From the NCBI RefSeq assembly GCF_000165425.1, contig NW_001798992.1, forward strand, positions 162,902-226,901: a stretch of DNA of 64,000 nt, written 5' to 3'. The notes beneath the pieces are model-generated. The model had not been told where the DNA came from. It saw nothing but the letters and a program-made list of their open reading frames with translations, and ran no database searches. Below are positions 24,368 through 38,991 of the stretch, piece after piece. Every line of letters begins with the position of its first letter. Within the stretch, counting starts at the first letter, position 1. Made by a program: the position numbers and the translations under genes. Source of the stretch: Paramecium tetraurelia. Lineage: Eukaryota > Ciliophora > Oligohymenophorea > Peniculida > Parameciidae.

Positions 24368-25756
24368 ATGTTTAAATTATGTTATAGATTCACAAAAACC
24401 CATTTACCAGTCTTTAAGCAATATCCCTTGCATCCTAAAATATTAGAAATCTTGGATACTAAAGGCCTACACACAGCCACACCAGTTCAAGATATGATGT
24501 TCTCATGTTAAGATAAAGTAAGATTATTAATTGGACCCACAGGAACAGGTAAGACTTATGCTTATCTCCTACCAATCTTGGGAAAATTGAAACAAGAGGA
24601 AGAGGAATAAAACAAAATATTGACTGAGTAGAATAAACCAAGAGCAATTGTGGTTGTATCAACCAAAGAATTGGCAGAATAAGTGGAAGACGTAAGTTAA
24701 GAGTTCACTAAAGCAATGAAGCTCAGCACAATAGCATTGGGTAAGGGCACTTTTAAGAGGGAATAAAGTTATTTGTAAGAAGGAGTCGATTTGGTTGTCA
24801 CTACATTGGAAAGACTGTAGAGACATAGAAGTGCCTAATCAATATATCTCTCAAGAGTATAACATTATGTGGTTGATGAGATCGACACACTATTGGATGC
24901 GTCTATGTAGGATGACTTAAAAAAATTGGCTACTTATTTCAAGGATAAAGATGCCATGACCACATATTGTGGAGCCACTTATAGTACGAAAGTTAAGAAT
25001 TTTATAGAGAGTTAATACAAGAAGGATATCGCTCTCTTAATTGAAAAGCAATCGCATATGCATCTTGAAAATCTGTCTCATGATTTTGTACACTGCACTA
25101 CTCTTGATAAAAGTGAACCCTTTATAGCATTATATAAGGAATGCTAAACTAAATTTAAAGGTTCGATCATTATATTTTGCAATGAAATTACTAGTTGCCA
25201 TTTTCTAGAATTCTTTTGCAAAAAGAATGGAATTAAGACTGTTTCCTTACATGGTGATTTACCCAAGGGAATGAGATCCTAAAATGTCGCAGAATTTCGA
25301 AGTTAGCAATGTAAGGTGTTGATTACGACTGATTTGGGAGCAAGAGGTCTGGATTTCCCATTTGTTGATGCTGTAATTAATTTTGATTTTCCCAATTCAA
25401 CAAGTGATTATCTGCATAGAGCAGGAAGAGCAGGAAGAGCTGGAAAGAAAGGATTCATTTACAGTTTGTATCATAATAGCGAATAAAGTGTAATTGATGA
25501 GTTAAGGAAAGCTAATGAAGGTGAGCGACCTATAAGGATTGAAGAGTCAGCTTATAGTAAAACTAATAAGGAAGATTCACCAAAAGAAAAGGTAGTCAAA
25601 TCAAAATCTTAATAATAATAATAATAATAATAATCACCCAAATCTAAGACTTAGAAACATTATGTCAAAGGGTATAAGCCTGCTTAAAAATAAACTAAAT
25701 AGGAAAGAACTTCTTCTAAGAGTTACTTTAAAAAGGTTCATGAAGGCAAAGTGTGA
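24368..25756 (+). CDS. DEAD-box-family ATP-dependent RNA helicase, possibly mitochondrial
   Basis: A 462-residue intronless gene, 20 bp after the preceding stop. Helicase motifs in order are the Q-region [10 protein letters not shown], motif I GPTGTGKT (about 56), Ia STKELAEQ, II VDEID (about 169, DEID instead of DEAD), III GAT in place of SAT (about 200), [20 protein letters not shown] and [12 protein letters not shown] (about 348). The N-terminus [16 protein letters not shown] is basic and lacks acidic residues, compatible with a mitochondrial presequence. The C-terminal tail is Lys/Gln-rich with a run of eight TAA-encoded Gln residues, likely RNA-binding. It unwinds RNA or remodels RNP; the precise target is unknown. 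Confidence 0.93.
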
Positions 25757-26286
25757 TATATTATATTGTATATATTTAAGATTAATCTGTGATTATATAT
25801 AAATATTCTAAATATGAAAATGAAGAAAATTCTAATTAATTTAGAAACAAAAGTATTGTAAATTAAACTAAGCACTTAAAGTTTGCATATTTTATTCTAA
25901 ATTCATAAACGTTTTCATATAAATTAACTGGTTAAAAACTATAAAGTGAATTTATAAATACCTCATAGATTTACAAAATTTTTGATCAGTAGATTTATTT
26001 TCTTAAAGATCAATAGACTTAGAATGAGGGATATTAACTTTGCTGAATGATATTATCAATAAATTGGAAGTCTATTTAAATAAATACTAAGTTAAGATGG
26101 CTCACCTATAATAAGCCTATTTCAAATCTTGATACATAATTTTATAAAACGAAATTAATAATACATCTAAAGCAGCCAGTGTGAAATTAAATAGATAATA
26201 AAAAATATAAGAATAACAAAAAAATGTGTTTGATTTTCTATAAATAAGTGTAATTATGAAATACTTAGAAAAATATCATCAATATT
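25757..26286. other. Convergent 3' intergenic region
   Basis: About 530 bp between two converging genes, AT-rich with many stops in all frames. No gene, RNA or repeat was seen. Confidence 0.6.
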
Positions 26287-29200
26287 TCATTTTTAATTTT
26301 CTACACAAAAAACATGGTTTCCAGAATCAGAATAATCAACACTTTTACTATTACTTTTTTTCTTTTTTTCATTAATTTATTATTAATCTTCTTCATTTTT
26401 TGACTATTCTTATTCTTCACCTTAATCTTATTCTCCTTCTTATTCTTATTCATCATCTTATTCTTATTCTTGTTCTCCTTCTTCTTCCTCTACTTCTTGA
26501 TCTACTTCATCATCTTCCCCATCCTCTTCTCCTTCATCCATTTCATCTTATAACTTCTATATTTCAGCATTGTCATTAACTATACAATCACTCATTTTCA
26601 ATCCATATTTTACAATAGGTGGTAATTAATTAGGTATTAACCAATCCATATTATCTCCTTTTTCAATCTCTTCAATTTCTTCAGCTCCATTCATTTAATA
26701 GTTTTATTCTTCAATCAAAGCCTTTTAAGCAGCCTATCTATCATCAATATCTTCAACTTGTTTGATGGCTTAATCCATTTTCTCATCATCAAAGAGTTAA
26801 AAGGATTTTAATATTTATTCTGGACTGAACATACCAGATTGCATCACAAAATCATCTAATTATCTTTTCTGCAAAGATTTCAAAAAGATATTCTCTTCGA
26901 TAGTAGAGTTAGTGATCAATCTATATATAGTCACAGGTCTAACTTGACCAATTCTATGACATCTATCTTGAGCCTGTTTATCCATAGCTGGATTCCAATC
27001 AGTATCATAAAATATAACAGTATCAGCTCCAGTTAAATTTAATCCAATTCCTCCACTTCTAGTTGATGAGATAAAGCAAGTGATATTCAATTGATTAAAA
27101 CTTTCTACTATCTTTTATCTCATCTCGACTGGAGTAGATCCATCCAATCTCAAATAGGAAATCTTACTCAGAGATAGGACTGCTTCAAAAAGATCGAGCA
27201 TCTTAGTCATCTATGTGAAAATGATGATTTTATGATTCTGTGATTTTAATTTATAAATTAAAGAGACCAGAGTATTCATTTTACCACAATCATATATCAA
27301 TAGTTTCTTATTTGGGAAAAGCATCCTTTATTTTTAGATCATATAAAACAAAGAATCGACACCTCTAGGTATAGTATCTTGCTATTATGCTTGATAAGGA
27401 CTATAATAGAGTTGTTATGGCAAAGCATCAACTTTTCTGATGACACAACTGAATTCATTAAGAGTTTCTTGCATTTTTTCTAATAAGTAATCAACTGTTG
27501 GCATCAAGAAGCTTTTAATTTGTTCTTTACAACAAGTAAGCATTTCAGGATTGTATGTCAATAAAGCGTGGTAGAATACTACTTTTCTATAGCTATTTGA
27601 CATATTTGATTTGAATCTAGATTAAACTTATGAATTTTCTAATTCAACCCATCTTTTACCAAATTTTGATGCCTTTTTATTCATAATTCGTTATTCAATT
27701 ATGTTTGAATAGAACTATAAGACTTCTTAGGAGGGGAATCTTTGTTTAATTTATGTAACATGTAATTTGATTGGAGATTGTCTTAGATTTAATTAAACTC
27801 TTTTTGGATATGTAAATTTGAGAGCAGGGAAAAAGAATGGTTATTCTACTGGTCTTTATTCAAACAGTTCAGGATGATTACAGACTTTTCTTAATTATTA
27901 CACTTTGTTCATCATGGTAACAAAATCTGTTCCTTAGATTTCGAAGTTGCCAGAAGATTGAATGAATTCATCATATAAATATTTCTATCTTCTTGACAAA
28001 TCACATTTCACTATTATCTCCCTTTTCTCTGGCAATTACTTCTCTACATCCTTCTTCAACCTCCTCAAAACAAAGGGTCTCAATATATCATGCAATTATC
28101 TTAAGACTTCTTCTGAAATTGTTTTATTTTCCTAGATGGCTTTCTCTATACTCATAAACCATTGTAAAAAATCTTAATGACTGTCAAAAATTGAGGGCAT
28201 TAAGAAATGAAGTAAACTCCAAATTTCACCTAAATCATTCTAAAGGGGAGTTCCTGTCAAAAGCAATCGACTTCTTGTATTAAAATTCAATAAGACTTAC
28301 CACCTTTGAGATTTAAAGTTTTTAATATGTTAAGCTTCATCTAATATCATGTAATACCACTTCTTTCTTTTAAACACTTTGCTATCCTATATCACAATCT
28401 TATAACTTGTTATACAAACGTGGAAACTGTTCAATTAACTCCATCCTTATCTTTTTAATTTCCTCTCTTTGGGTGACCCAAAGTAAGTCATAATTTTAAA
28501 AGCAGGACACCATCTCTTGAATTCAATTTCCCAATTCATCAAAATACTTGTAGGAACAATAACTAAGTGAGGACCCCAAATTTATTTATTTGCTGCTAGG
28601 TATGCTAATAAAGCAATAGTCTATATTGTCTTTCCCAAACCCATCTCATCTGCCAAAATTCCATTCATCTGTTATTGATGTAAACTTGCCATCCAATGAA
28701 CTCCTACCAATTAATATATTCTTAATTGTCCATTCAATAAAAATGGTTACTATTCCAACAAACCTAAATTTATGATATTCTGTTACTGTCTTCTGCTTCG
28801 AATAGAAATGGGAATTATTTAGATTTTTTAAGCACCTTTAAACATTTGTCTGCATCCAATATACTCTCATCCACTTCTTCATCTTTAGACTCAACCTTAG
28901 CTATTTCATATCTGTCTTGCCCCACTTTTATGAGATCAATTACAATATCTGATTTTAAATGAGTTAAATAATACTTGATTAAACTGACTATATTTATTTT
29001 TTGAAGCCTGGCCATGCATTTTATCTTCGTTTTAATTCATAATAGAGTGTTTTGAATTTCTCAATTGGTATCAAGTTGGTTTCATCTTCTTATTGTGCAT
29101 TTTAATATTGGGATAACTTCTATCCAATTTCTTCTGTAACTTCTTTTAATCTAGTAACTATGTCTCCTAACTTCTATTTTTGAGTCTCCTATTTTATTTT

Positions 29201-29683
29201 GTCATCCTTGAATTATTGCACTTGCTTTCGTATTTGCCACACGTATTTCCAAAATTCTCTCTATACAGTTTTGGCTACTTTTTGTAATTGTCTAAATTGG
29301 TTCTTTTCTTCATTCTTTATATTATTTTCACTTGTACCTTCTCTTTTTCCTTAATTGCCTCATAATATTTTAACCTTTTATTAATTGCTTATTCTGCTAA
29401 TTTCTTAGTCTTAAATTTGAAGCATTCCAGTCTCCTCGTCATATACTGTTGCATTTCACTCTACTATCACTCAATAAAATACCATCTCATTTAGGATATA
29501 ATTCCATCTATATTGAGTATTAGTTTTGGGCTCCTGCTTTTTTTCAGGCAAATTTCCATATGACTCTTTAATATCTTTTAATTGTTCTTCCAATTTGAAT
29601 TTCTCCTCCAGCATCTGGCTCCTTGACAATTTGCCTTATAATTTTTGCGCTTTTTTTATTGACTTACTTTCTGATTCAGACAT
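26287..29683 (-). CDS. SNF2-family chromatin remodeller, SRCAP/SWR1/EP400 class
   Basis: An 1100-residue protein with four introns (29461-29482, 29315-29337, 28949-28974, 28764-28786). An HSA-type segment ([11 protein letters not shown], then [20 protein letters not shown]) lies at about 60-110. The ATPase lobe has [38 protein letters not shown] and the class-typical [20 protein letters not shown] and this neighbourhood separate SRCAP/SWR1 from ISWI and INO80. Then follow [11 protein letters not shown] and [20 protein letters not shown]. An insert of about 170 residues precedes the C lobe, which holds [18 protein letters not shown] and [13 protein letters not shown]. The end is acidic (Glu/Asp/Gln). 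SWR1-type enzymes exchange H2A for H2A.Z in the nucleus. The N-terminus is shorter than in fungi or animals. Confidence 0.95.
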
Positions 29684-30066
29684 AAATAATATTAAATTTA
29701 TTCTAAATTATTTTCAAGTATAAATAACAACTACAGGATTTGATTGATCGCATCAACACTCCCCTTTAATATCCACCTTACAATTTTTGAACTCCCACAT
29801 TCACTAATTTTCAACCCCCTTAGAATGTCGATCTGTCATTGCAATTCTGTACACATTGTTGTGTATTGGCACCCCTCTCAAAGAGAACGCCTATTGAAAT
29901 TCTTGCACGTTTGTAAATTATATAGAATAAACTCAACTTTCATGTAATATAAATTAAATTTTATAAAAATAAGTATTTTTAAATAGGAGGAGAATTCATT
30001 GGAAAATTGAATGGAAGCTGAAATACAAAACTATTGACAGCCATTTGATTTGAAATAAATAATTCA
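29684..30066. other. Intergenic region
   Basis: Between the start of the remodeller gene and the 3' end of the next minus-strand kinase gene. It carries the remodeller's promoter by position, but no motif was recognised. Short plus-strand ORFs here look accidental. Confidence 0.5.
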
Positions 30067-32352
<2,286 letters not shown>

Positions 32353-32409
32353 ATTTTAATTTTTTTGATTTATTTGGCAATTAACCATAGCACCTCTCAA
32401 TTCTAGACA

Positions 32410-32470
32410 TCGCTAAGTTTGCCTGAGATTTATTCCTTTGATGAGTCTAGATCCCAGCCAAACTTAGCGA
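32410..32470. repeat. Inverted repeat / potential hairpin in divergent promoter region
   Basis: Bases 32410-32425 (TCGCTAAGTTTGCCTG) pair with 32455-32470 (CAGCCAAACTTAGCGA) over 16 bp with one mismatch, around a 29-base loop. It sits between two divergently transcribed genes and is far more GC-rich than its surroundings. Confidence 0.8.
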
Positions 32471-32644
32471 AATCAGAGAATTTGAACTCTTTAATTCATC
32501 CGTATCAATTATCAATTAATTCTGGTAATCAAAAACAGTTTTTCTAGCGAACTCACAAGGCCATATTCATATAATTTTAGACTTAATATAATTAATAGCT
32601 TATTTTTTAATTCAAGTAGTGTAATTCAATGTTTAATAAATTTT

Positions 32645-34234
32645 ATGGCATAATTAGCATAAGAGGCTGAAGTCAGCCAATAAATTCAAAAAGTGCTTAA
32701 GCAATCTGTATCCAAAAGGGAAAAGCAGTCACTGATCAAATCTATAAAAAAGAGCTCAATCGCTCAAACTGGCAAGGCGTCCTCATTACAAACCATAATC
32801 TCTGTCTCCAACTCAATGGTGGGCACCAGCACGTTGGTCTTCCCAGTGCTATTTTGTCAATCAGGAATTGGATTGGGTATTGTTATCGCCATAATCATTG
32901 GATTGATTTCATGCAGAACCACTCAATTATTGATTGTACATAATAAATCAGATGAGGTATAATAACACAATTCATGAATTAATAGATGGACTTGCCAGAT
33001 ACCTTACAACGAGTTCTGGGTCCAAAGTGGAAGACCATTTTTAACATTAGTAATGTAATCCTCCTGTGGGCCAGTGGGATTATCTATATGATCTTGATAT
33101 GCAATCAACTTTATCCCTTAATTTAAATAATATGTGATAATATTGGCATAGAAAGCGCACCACTAACTGACATCACTCTCTCCAAGCTATCATACTAATG
33201 GATAGGAATTGGTTACACTCTATTTATTCTGCCAATGTTTTTCTAAAAGAAACTGGGAATCATTTTGCAACTCTTACCCTATGGAATTATTTCAGTATTT
33301 TCATTCATCTTATTCACAATATATGAAGGAATCTATATGTTAGTAACTGACCATCAAGGAGTGGTAGATAATTTGAAATGGTTTAGTTGGGATGTATCCA
33401 CAATGGCTGGTACATTTGCATTGGCATTGTTAATATAATCTATGGTTGTACCGATAATGAAGAATAATATGATTTAATAAAATAACAACCGAGATATTGC
33501 AATTGGATTTGGATGGACATGGTTTGTCTATTGCATGGCTGGCACATTTGGAGCTTTTGCAGTTGCTGGAGCTTTGGCAAATAATTAGAAGTAAGAGGGC
33601 AAGAGTGGATCTACTCTTTTAGATTATTATCCATCGGACAACCCCTTGGTCATAATTATATAGGTTCTACTGTTTCTATAGTTGACTCTTGTCTTTCCAG
33701 TATTACAATTTATCACAAGATCCTAATTTTTTGGTCTCATCTATGATTTGGAAAGATAACCCAAATGGTAATTCTACGCATTCTCATTGACTTATGCAAT
33801 AACTTGCTTAGTGGTTCAATGTGTCGAAGTTGATTTGTCCTTAATCATTAGTTTATGTGGGTACTGTGATTTGATTTATTTTTTACAGAGCTGTTATTGG
33901 ATTATTTCAAGAATACATCATCCCTATTACTTTGCATTTGAGTTGCTTGTATGCCAAGAAGGGTTCCTAAACTCCCAATTAGCCCAATTATAATCAAGTC
34001 CAAGCTAGTGTGGAATCAACAGAATATTTGGTAGATTAGGTCGATTTCACTAAGTTCTCACTCAATGATGAGGTTTACTTTATATTTTATGGTTAATAGG
34101 AGGATTTGAAGTGCAATGATCATTCAGACTTGCTAAAGCGTATGCCTAAGAATTTACGAATATCCTTATATTCATTTATTTTAGTGATTGGAGTCGCTAT
34201 TGGAATTGGCAAATTGATTGATATATTTAAATGA
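32645..34234 (+). CDS. Amino acid/auxin permease family transporter (SLC32/36/38, AVT-like)
   Basis: A 510-residue protein with two introns (32957-32985, 33861-33888). A soluble N-terminus is followed by the family hallmark first helix TIISVSNSMVGTSTLVFPVL, then about ten further membrane helices (e.g. FAVAGALANN region, YAITCLVVQCVEVDLSLI and the last LYSFILVIGVAIGIGKLI). A hydrophilic loop near residues 420-460 carries Gln/Asn/Asp. The family moves neutral or basic amino acids across vacuolar, lysosomal or plasma membranes, usually with H+ or Na+. Substrate and membrane cannot be read from the sequence. The 292-bp divergent promoter contains an inverted repeat. Confidence 0.88.
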
Positions 34235-34387
34235 TGTTTATGTATATAATTATTTCATTGAAATTATGATCTCAATATAGAAAAATGATGCAATCAATAA
34301 AAGGGAAGTTAACGCTTGATTTCTGCGTGCAAAATTCAAATTTTTATAAAATAATTGTAACAAGTATTAATAATTAAAATAAGTTTA

Positions 34388-35862
34388 ATGAAAGTAAATT
34401 TTTATTTATTGATATTTGGTTACGTAATATGCCAAGTATCGAGCGATAATACTTTTGCCTATCACAATACTGAATAAGCTTATCAATTTCTGATTGAAAA
34501 CTAGGATGAGTTAATACTTGGTTAATGGACAGCAAGTTCAGAACACTTGGTTTACTTAAACATAGTTTTTGACAACAAAAATTTACTATTGTAAGTCTAC
34601 CCAAGACAAAACAACGATTACGGAGACACCCACTATTTCAGATTGAGTTACTCATTAAGCAATAGCTCCTATCACTTTGATTCAGTCAAAAAGTATTTAT
34701 TGACAATTAACTTTTAGGCGAATGACATGGAACAATACCTTAACTGAAGTTACTCTACAAAGTAATAAGGAAAGTAACCATTTTTAGTGCTCTGCCACTA
34801 TTTAATTAGAAATCCAAAAATCTTAGAATTCCAAAAATCTTAATATTTATAGTGAATTTGAAGAGGGTTGTTAGATGAATGAAGAGAGATTATAACTATT
34901 GATGTTTAACAATTCGAAATATTCATTAGATCTTTAATCCTACACTGCTCTTATCATATGCATTTCACTATTTCAAATAATCAATTCACATTACTATTTA
35001 AATTCGGATTGTGTTCCAAATTAAGGTGGTTCACTCACAATCTCCATAATCTTGACTCAAGACATTTACATTTGCATATTTAGCTCATTGCTGTTTGACA
35101 CACCTAGATTTTACTATTTCATTCCCTGCTTGCTTTCTCAGCTGATTACTATTTTATGTGATCTCAAAATGAAAGCTAAATTAACTGTAATTATATTATT
35201 AATAATTTATAGTAAACTGAGAATTACAGTAAGAAAGACATACTTGTACTAATTATTGAAATGACATCCACTTCATTCCTATTCCTTCAAATTAAATACT
35301 GGTATGGGATGATCCTTCTGAATTTGTTTTTATTGCCCCAAATAATATTCACCTTTTTTACAGGAAACCGATAGAAATTCAACTTTAATTATCTCGGAAC
35401 AATTTTCCCAAGAGTCCTGCTCTCCTTATACTTTACAGCCTATTCGAATAACATTTTACTATTCAAATATAATTTAATTGTTGTTGGGATAGTCTTACTC
35501 ATATCTATCACCTAATTCATTTTGTACTTTTGCCAATGTCAATACGGATTATTCATCCTCTAGACTATGAAATTTAATTACTTCGTCAAATCCACAGAAG
35601 ATCATTCCCAATTAGATTGTTCAATTTGTCTTGATAATTTGAAAAACACCTCAGAATCCTACAACGTAACCTCTGAGGAGCCTGTTCTTGTTCAGACTTT
35701 GAACATGGCCACTCAAAAATAACTATTGATGAACACTCCATGCGTAAGACTTTTTCATTATATTCCTAGAACCATGTATTTCATCCTTCATGTTTGATAT
35801 AATGGATGTAAATAAACCTTACATGTCCATTGTGTAAGAGTTCACTTCCATAAATATGCTGA
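34388..35862 (+). CDS. Multipass membrane RING-H2 E3 ubiquitin ligase (Tul1/DSC-like)
   Basis: A 465-residue protein with three introns (34693-34717, 35187-35212, 35744-35769). It has a signal peptide (MKVNFYLLIFGYVICQVSS) and a lumenal region of about 180 residues with several N-glycosylation sites. About six to seven membrane helices start at SYTALIICISLFQII and include MILLNLFLLPQIIFTFF. The C-terminal RING-H2 reads CSICLDN ... CNHVFHPSCLIQWMQ ... CPLC; the last intron interrupts it right after a Cys. Signal, lumenal domain, many helices and C-terminal RING match Tul1/DSC-type Golgi or endosomal quality-control ligases. The assignment rests on layout plus the PQI motif. Confidence 0.8.
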
Positions 35863-36111
35863 TGGAAATCATGAGCTTTATTTGTATATATTTGATTAAA
35901 ACAGATGATGTTCAAATGTCGTAATGTATTATAACATATTATTAAAAAAATTCTTAAATTCTTAGTCCCTTTTTTAATTAAATTAAATATTTATTTTTAT
36001 TCTCTCCCCTCAATTACGAATCATTTCCATTCTTCCGACCCCAATCAAATCTCATATGCATATAAATCTCTTATTTTTATATTATTATTAAATTTTAAAT
36101 AAACACTAACT

Positions 36112-36531
36112 TCAATATAAATGATCATCATTAAAATCCTTTCCCTTCAAGACCTTTTATTTTATCTTAATCTTCACTTAATCTGCCTACTTTTCCTAAT
36201 AAATTTGTCTCGCAAAGTAATATTCAGGAGAATAGTCCCTATCGTAATTGTATTGTGTTTTGTAGTAAATATATTGTTTTAAAAGTTTTTACTCTTGTTT
36301 CTAATGAGATATATAGTCATTATGAGGACATCCCTCTTTATGAACAATGCCTTTCTTAGGATCAGGATCCTTTTAACAGTCACAATCTTTCAACCCTTTT
36401 TGTAAGGCTTCGTTGTAATCATCTAAACTTTTTGGAAAACAATTTTTAAGTTTATCAACGGCAAATTTTTTTTATTTGTCTTTATGATGCTTCTACCTTG
36501 CATATTCTTCTCTGTTTACTTCTTTTGCCAT
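36112..36531 (-). CDS. Unknown small charged protein (139 aa)
   Basis: An intronless ORF from MAKEVNREEYARQKHHKDKQ to TGA. It is rich in Lys, Gln, Asp and Tyr. The centre has Cys/His residues in DCDCQKDPDPKKGIVHKEGC followed by PHND, which could bind a metal, but the spacing fits no family known to me. No signal or membrane segment. It lies tail to tail with the RING ligase gene. The codon pattern and clean boundaries make it a likely real gene. Confidence 0.65.
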
Positions 36532-36880
36532 TTTAATTAATTAAAATTTTATTGATTAAAACTGAAAAATTAAAAATGAATGATCCGTCTCTGTCAGTAA
36601 TCATCAAATCTAGTAAAAATGATCCATTATAAAATTGCCAAAATCGAGCCAACATACGCCCTCCTTTGATTCTGCTATTGATTTTAATTTGATTAAATTA
36701 AGATGAAAGGTTTACCATCAATAAATGTGTAATAGACAAAATTATTAATCTTAAAGCAAACCAATTAACCTCAAATTATATTTTTTTATATCTTTGGTTA
36801 ATCATCTTTTGAGTATAAATTTAAAAATAAAATTATAATTAGACAAAATAATTTAAATACAATCACAAAGAAATATAGAT
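36532..36880. other. Intergenic region
   Basis: About 350 bp upstream of the small minus-strand gene. AT-rich; nothing recognised. Confidence 0.5.
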
Positions 36881-37204
36881 TCAATAAATCTCTTTCAGTA
36901 ATTGATTATTCTTGGGATTATTTTCTCTATTCTAATTCAAATCTTTTTTTGTGCGTTTATTGACTAAGTATTTTCTGTATTCTTAGTGGATGTTATTATA
37001 CAAAGTAGCGTATTTTATATTGAAGGCTGTTTTCTCCTCTTAGGTCATTTAGCTTTTCTTTTCCATTTAATTGAGGAAATCTTTTTCATTAACTATTTTT
37101 GAAATCAAATCCTCTTAGAGCAATAATTTAAATGCTCTTATCCTTTTGTTTATCACATATTTTTCCTTTTTATTGAACTATGATCTATTCTCTTCCTTAT
37201 ACAT
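36881..37204 (-). CDS. Unknown small basic helical protein (107 aa)
   Basis: An intronless ORF, MYKEENRSQFNKKEKYVINK..., highly charged, Lys/Glu/Asn-rich and probably helical throughout (KTAFNIKYATLYNNIHQEYR). No family recognised and no targeting signal. It shares orientation with the gene at 36112-36531. Confidence 0.6.
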
Positions 37205-38066
37205 TGTTTTTAGATAAATTATTAATATGAAATAGAAAGCTTGCTGGTGAATTTAAATCCCATTTTTAATTTCTTTATTAAAATGATAATATATAAGAAA
37301 TAATTAGGCTAATAATTAAATAAATTATTGTTATAAGTACTAGAAGCCAATAATATTTATTTAGTTATAAGAAATGCTTTCAACACAAATCCATATGTAT
37401 CAAAATATACAATTTTCATTGTTACTCTAATTATGATGGAAAACTGGATTTATGTTCCAATATAGTCAGTAGATGTTTTAAAGGTTTATTAAGAGGAGGT
37501 ATTTTCTTTTTTTGTCCCTCTTGTTGCCTATTCTGATTTTGTTGATGCTGAATTGGGTACCTATCCTCTTGAAATTCTGCTTAGATCAAAATGCTTTCAC
37601 TAAATTTTAACAATTTCCCAAAAAAACTAGATGGACATTTCTAACAAGGATTGCTACTGTTTAATTAAGGTTTATTCTTTTATTTCATAGAAGACTTTAA
37701 TTTTTAAATGTTATTTTTATTATATCTAATATAATTCATATCCTAATTATAATGAAAAAATATTTTAATAATTTGATTTAATTAAAGATTTATAGGAGTT
37801 ATTTTTATTATTCCAATGTGAAAACAGGAGGCTATTCAATCTTAGTCATCATATTTGAATTAAAGGGAGTAAACATTTTAGAATTTAAGTAAATCAACAT
37901 AAATTAGCTTGAATGAATTACATCAAAAATGCGATGAAATTTAGAAAGACAAGCTCATTTAAATCATACAGTATTATTGATAGTTGTGGATATAATGCAG
38001 GAGAATTAATACTACATAAAAAGAGGTGCATAATAAATGCTATGAAAAATTAACTTAGTTATTTTT
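37205..38066. other. Sparse region with two overlapping coding-like frames
   Basis: Contains the ORF at 37433-37858 (listed separately). A second plus frame at 37825-37980 (QEAIQSQSSYLNQREQTF ... HQKCDEIQKDKLI) looks like coiled coil, and I could not join the two by a normal short intron. The rest is AT-rich. Confidence 0.4.
37433..37858 (+). CDS. Possible gene or decayed gene, unknown (141 aa)
   Basis: Open in the ciliate code, MMENWIYVPIQSVDVLKVYQ..., with protein-like stretches such as VPLVAYSDFVDAELGTYPLE and ILLRSKCFHQIL. No family recognised. Near its end another frame becomes more protein-like, so the gene model may be incomplete or the gene may be frameshifted. Confidence 0.35.
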
Positions 38067-38981
38067 ATGAATTAATTAATTTAAGAATTAGAATGCCGCC
38101 ATTCAACAGCAATTCCGATTGTTTATAGTTTGCTTTCTAGTTGTTTCTTCGCCTTGACTGCTTTGACTATAAAATTAGTGCCAAATGTGGCTCCAACTTA
38201 GGTGTTGTATGTTAGATCATTGTTCACAATAATGATGCTGAAATGGATTGCCAAGGACAAAATTGATAGTTATCCATAAAAATAGATAAATAAATTGTAA
38301 TGGAGAGGATTGTGTGGAGGATTGGGGACAGTGGCTTGGTTTTGTGCAGTTCGTTTGATTTAGTCCTCAGAAGTTATTGTGCTATCGAAGATCTCACCAT
38401 TGTGGACCGCCTTGATAGCTGCATATGTCACAAAGACGGATAAATTAACATTAAAACTTTTAATAATAATTTTATTGTGTATCATCGGAGTGGCTTTGAT
38501 AGCCAGACCTCCCTTTTTACTAATGGTTCTAGGTTAGACTGTGGATGCAAATAAAGAATACGATATGCACATGTTAGGAGTGATGTTGGCATTGACATCT
38601 TCAATCACATAATCAATAGTCTAAGTGATCATCTCTCACTTAGCAAAGTCAGTGCATTAGATTGCAATACTCCAATACTTTTCCTTTTACACAATCATAT
38701 TGCCAATGCTTTTTGAGTTGTATAATTAATCATAGTTGGTATTCCCAACAAGTCAAGAATGGGTGTTTTTATTGATGAATAGTGCGTCTGGAGGACTGGC
38801 TCAGTTTTTCATGAATCGATGTTTTATATTGGGGAAATTGAATAAGATGTCACTTGTGGGACAGTCACAGGTTCTGTTTAGTTATTTTTTCGATATCGTG
38901 GTGTTGAATGAGAGTATCAACAATTTAAGCATTATTGGGAGTGTTTTAGTTTGTGGGTGTTTGATTAGTGTGATTTTATGA
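38067..38981 (+). CDS. EamA/DMT-family membrane transporter (SLC35G-like)
   Basis: A 304-residue intronless gene with ten membrane helices in the usual 5+5 EamA arrangement. The first reads IPIVYSLLSSCFFALTALTI, the first repeat ends SEVIVLSKISPLWTALIAAY, and the second repeat contains SSITQSIVQVIISHLAKS and GGLAQFFMNRCFIL. The paired P-L-W-T and Q-S-Q-V-LFSYFFD sites are typical of drug/metabolite transporters. The start ATG at 38067 lies in the correct frame; the ATG at 38096 is out of frame. Substrate unknown. The next ATG begins 10 bases after this stop. Confidence 0.88.
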
Positions 38982-38991
38982 TTGTTAATTA

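Noticed and set aside
28280-28320. GTGG...CAAG candidate intron in the remodeller
   Set aside because: The unspliced reading [15 protein letters not shown] matches the conserved SRCAP block exactly.
29526-29947. Plus-strand ORFs opposite and next to the remodeller's 5' end
   Set aside because: The first is antisense to the HSA-region exons; the second has no protein-like composition and no family resemblance.
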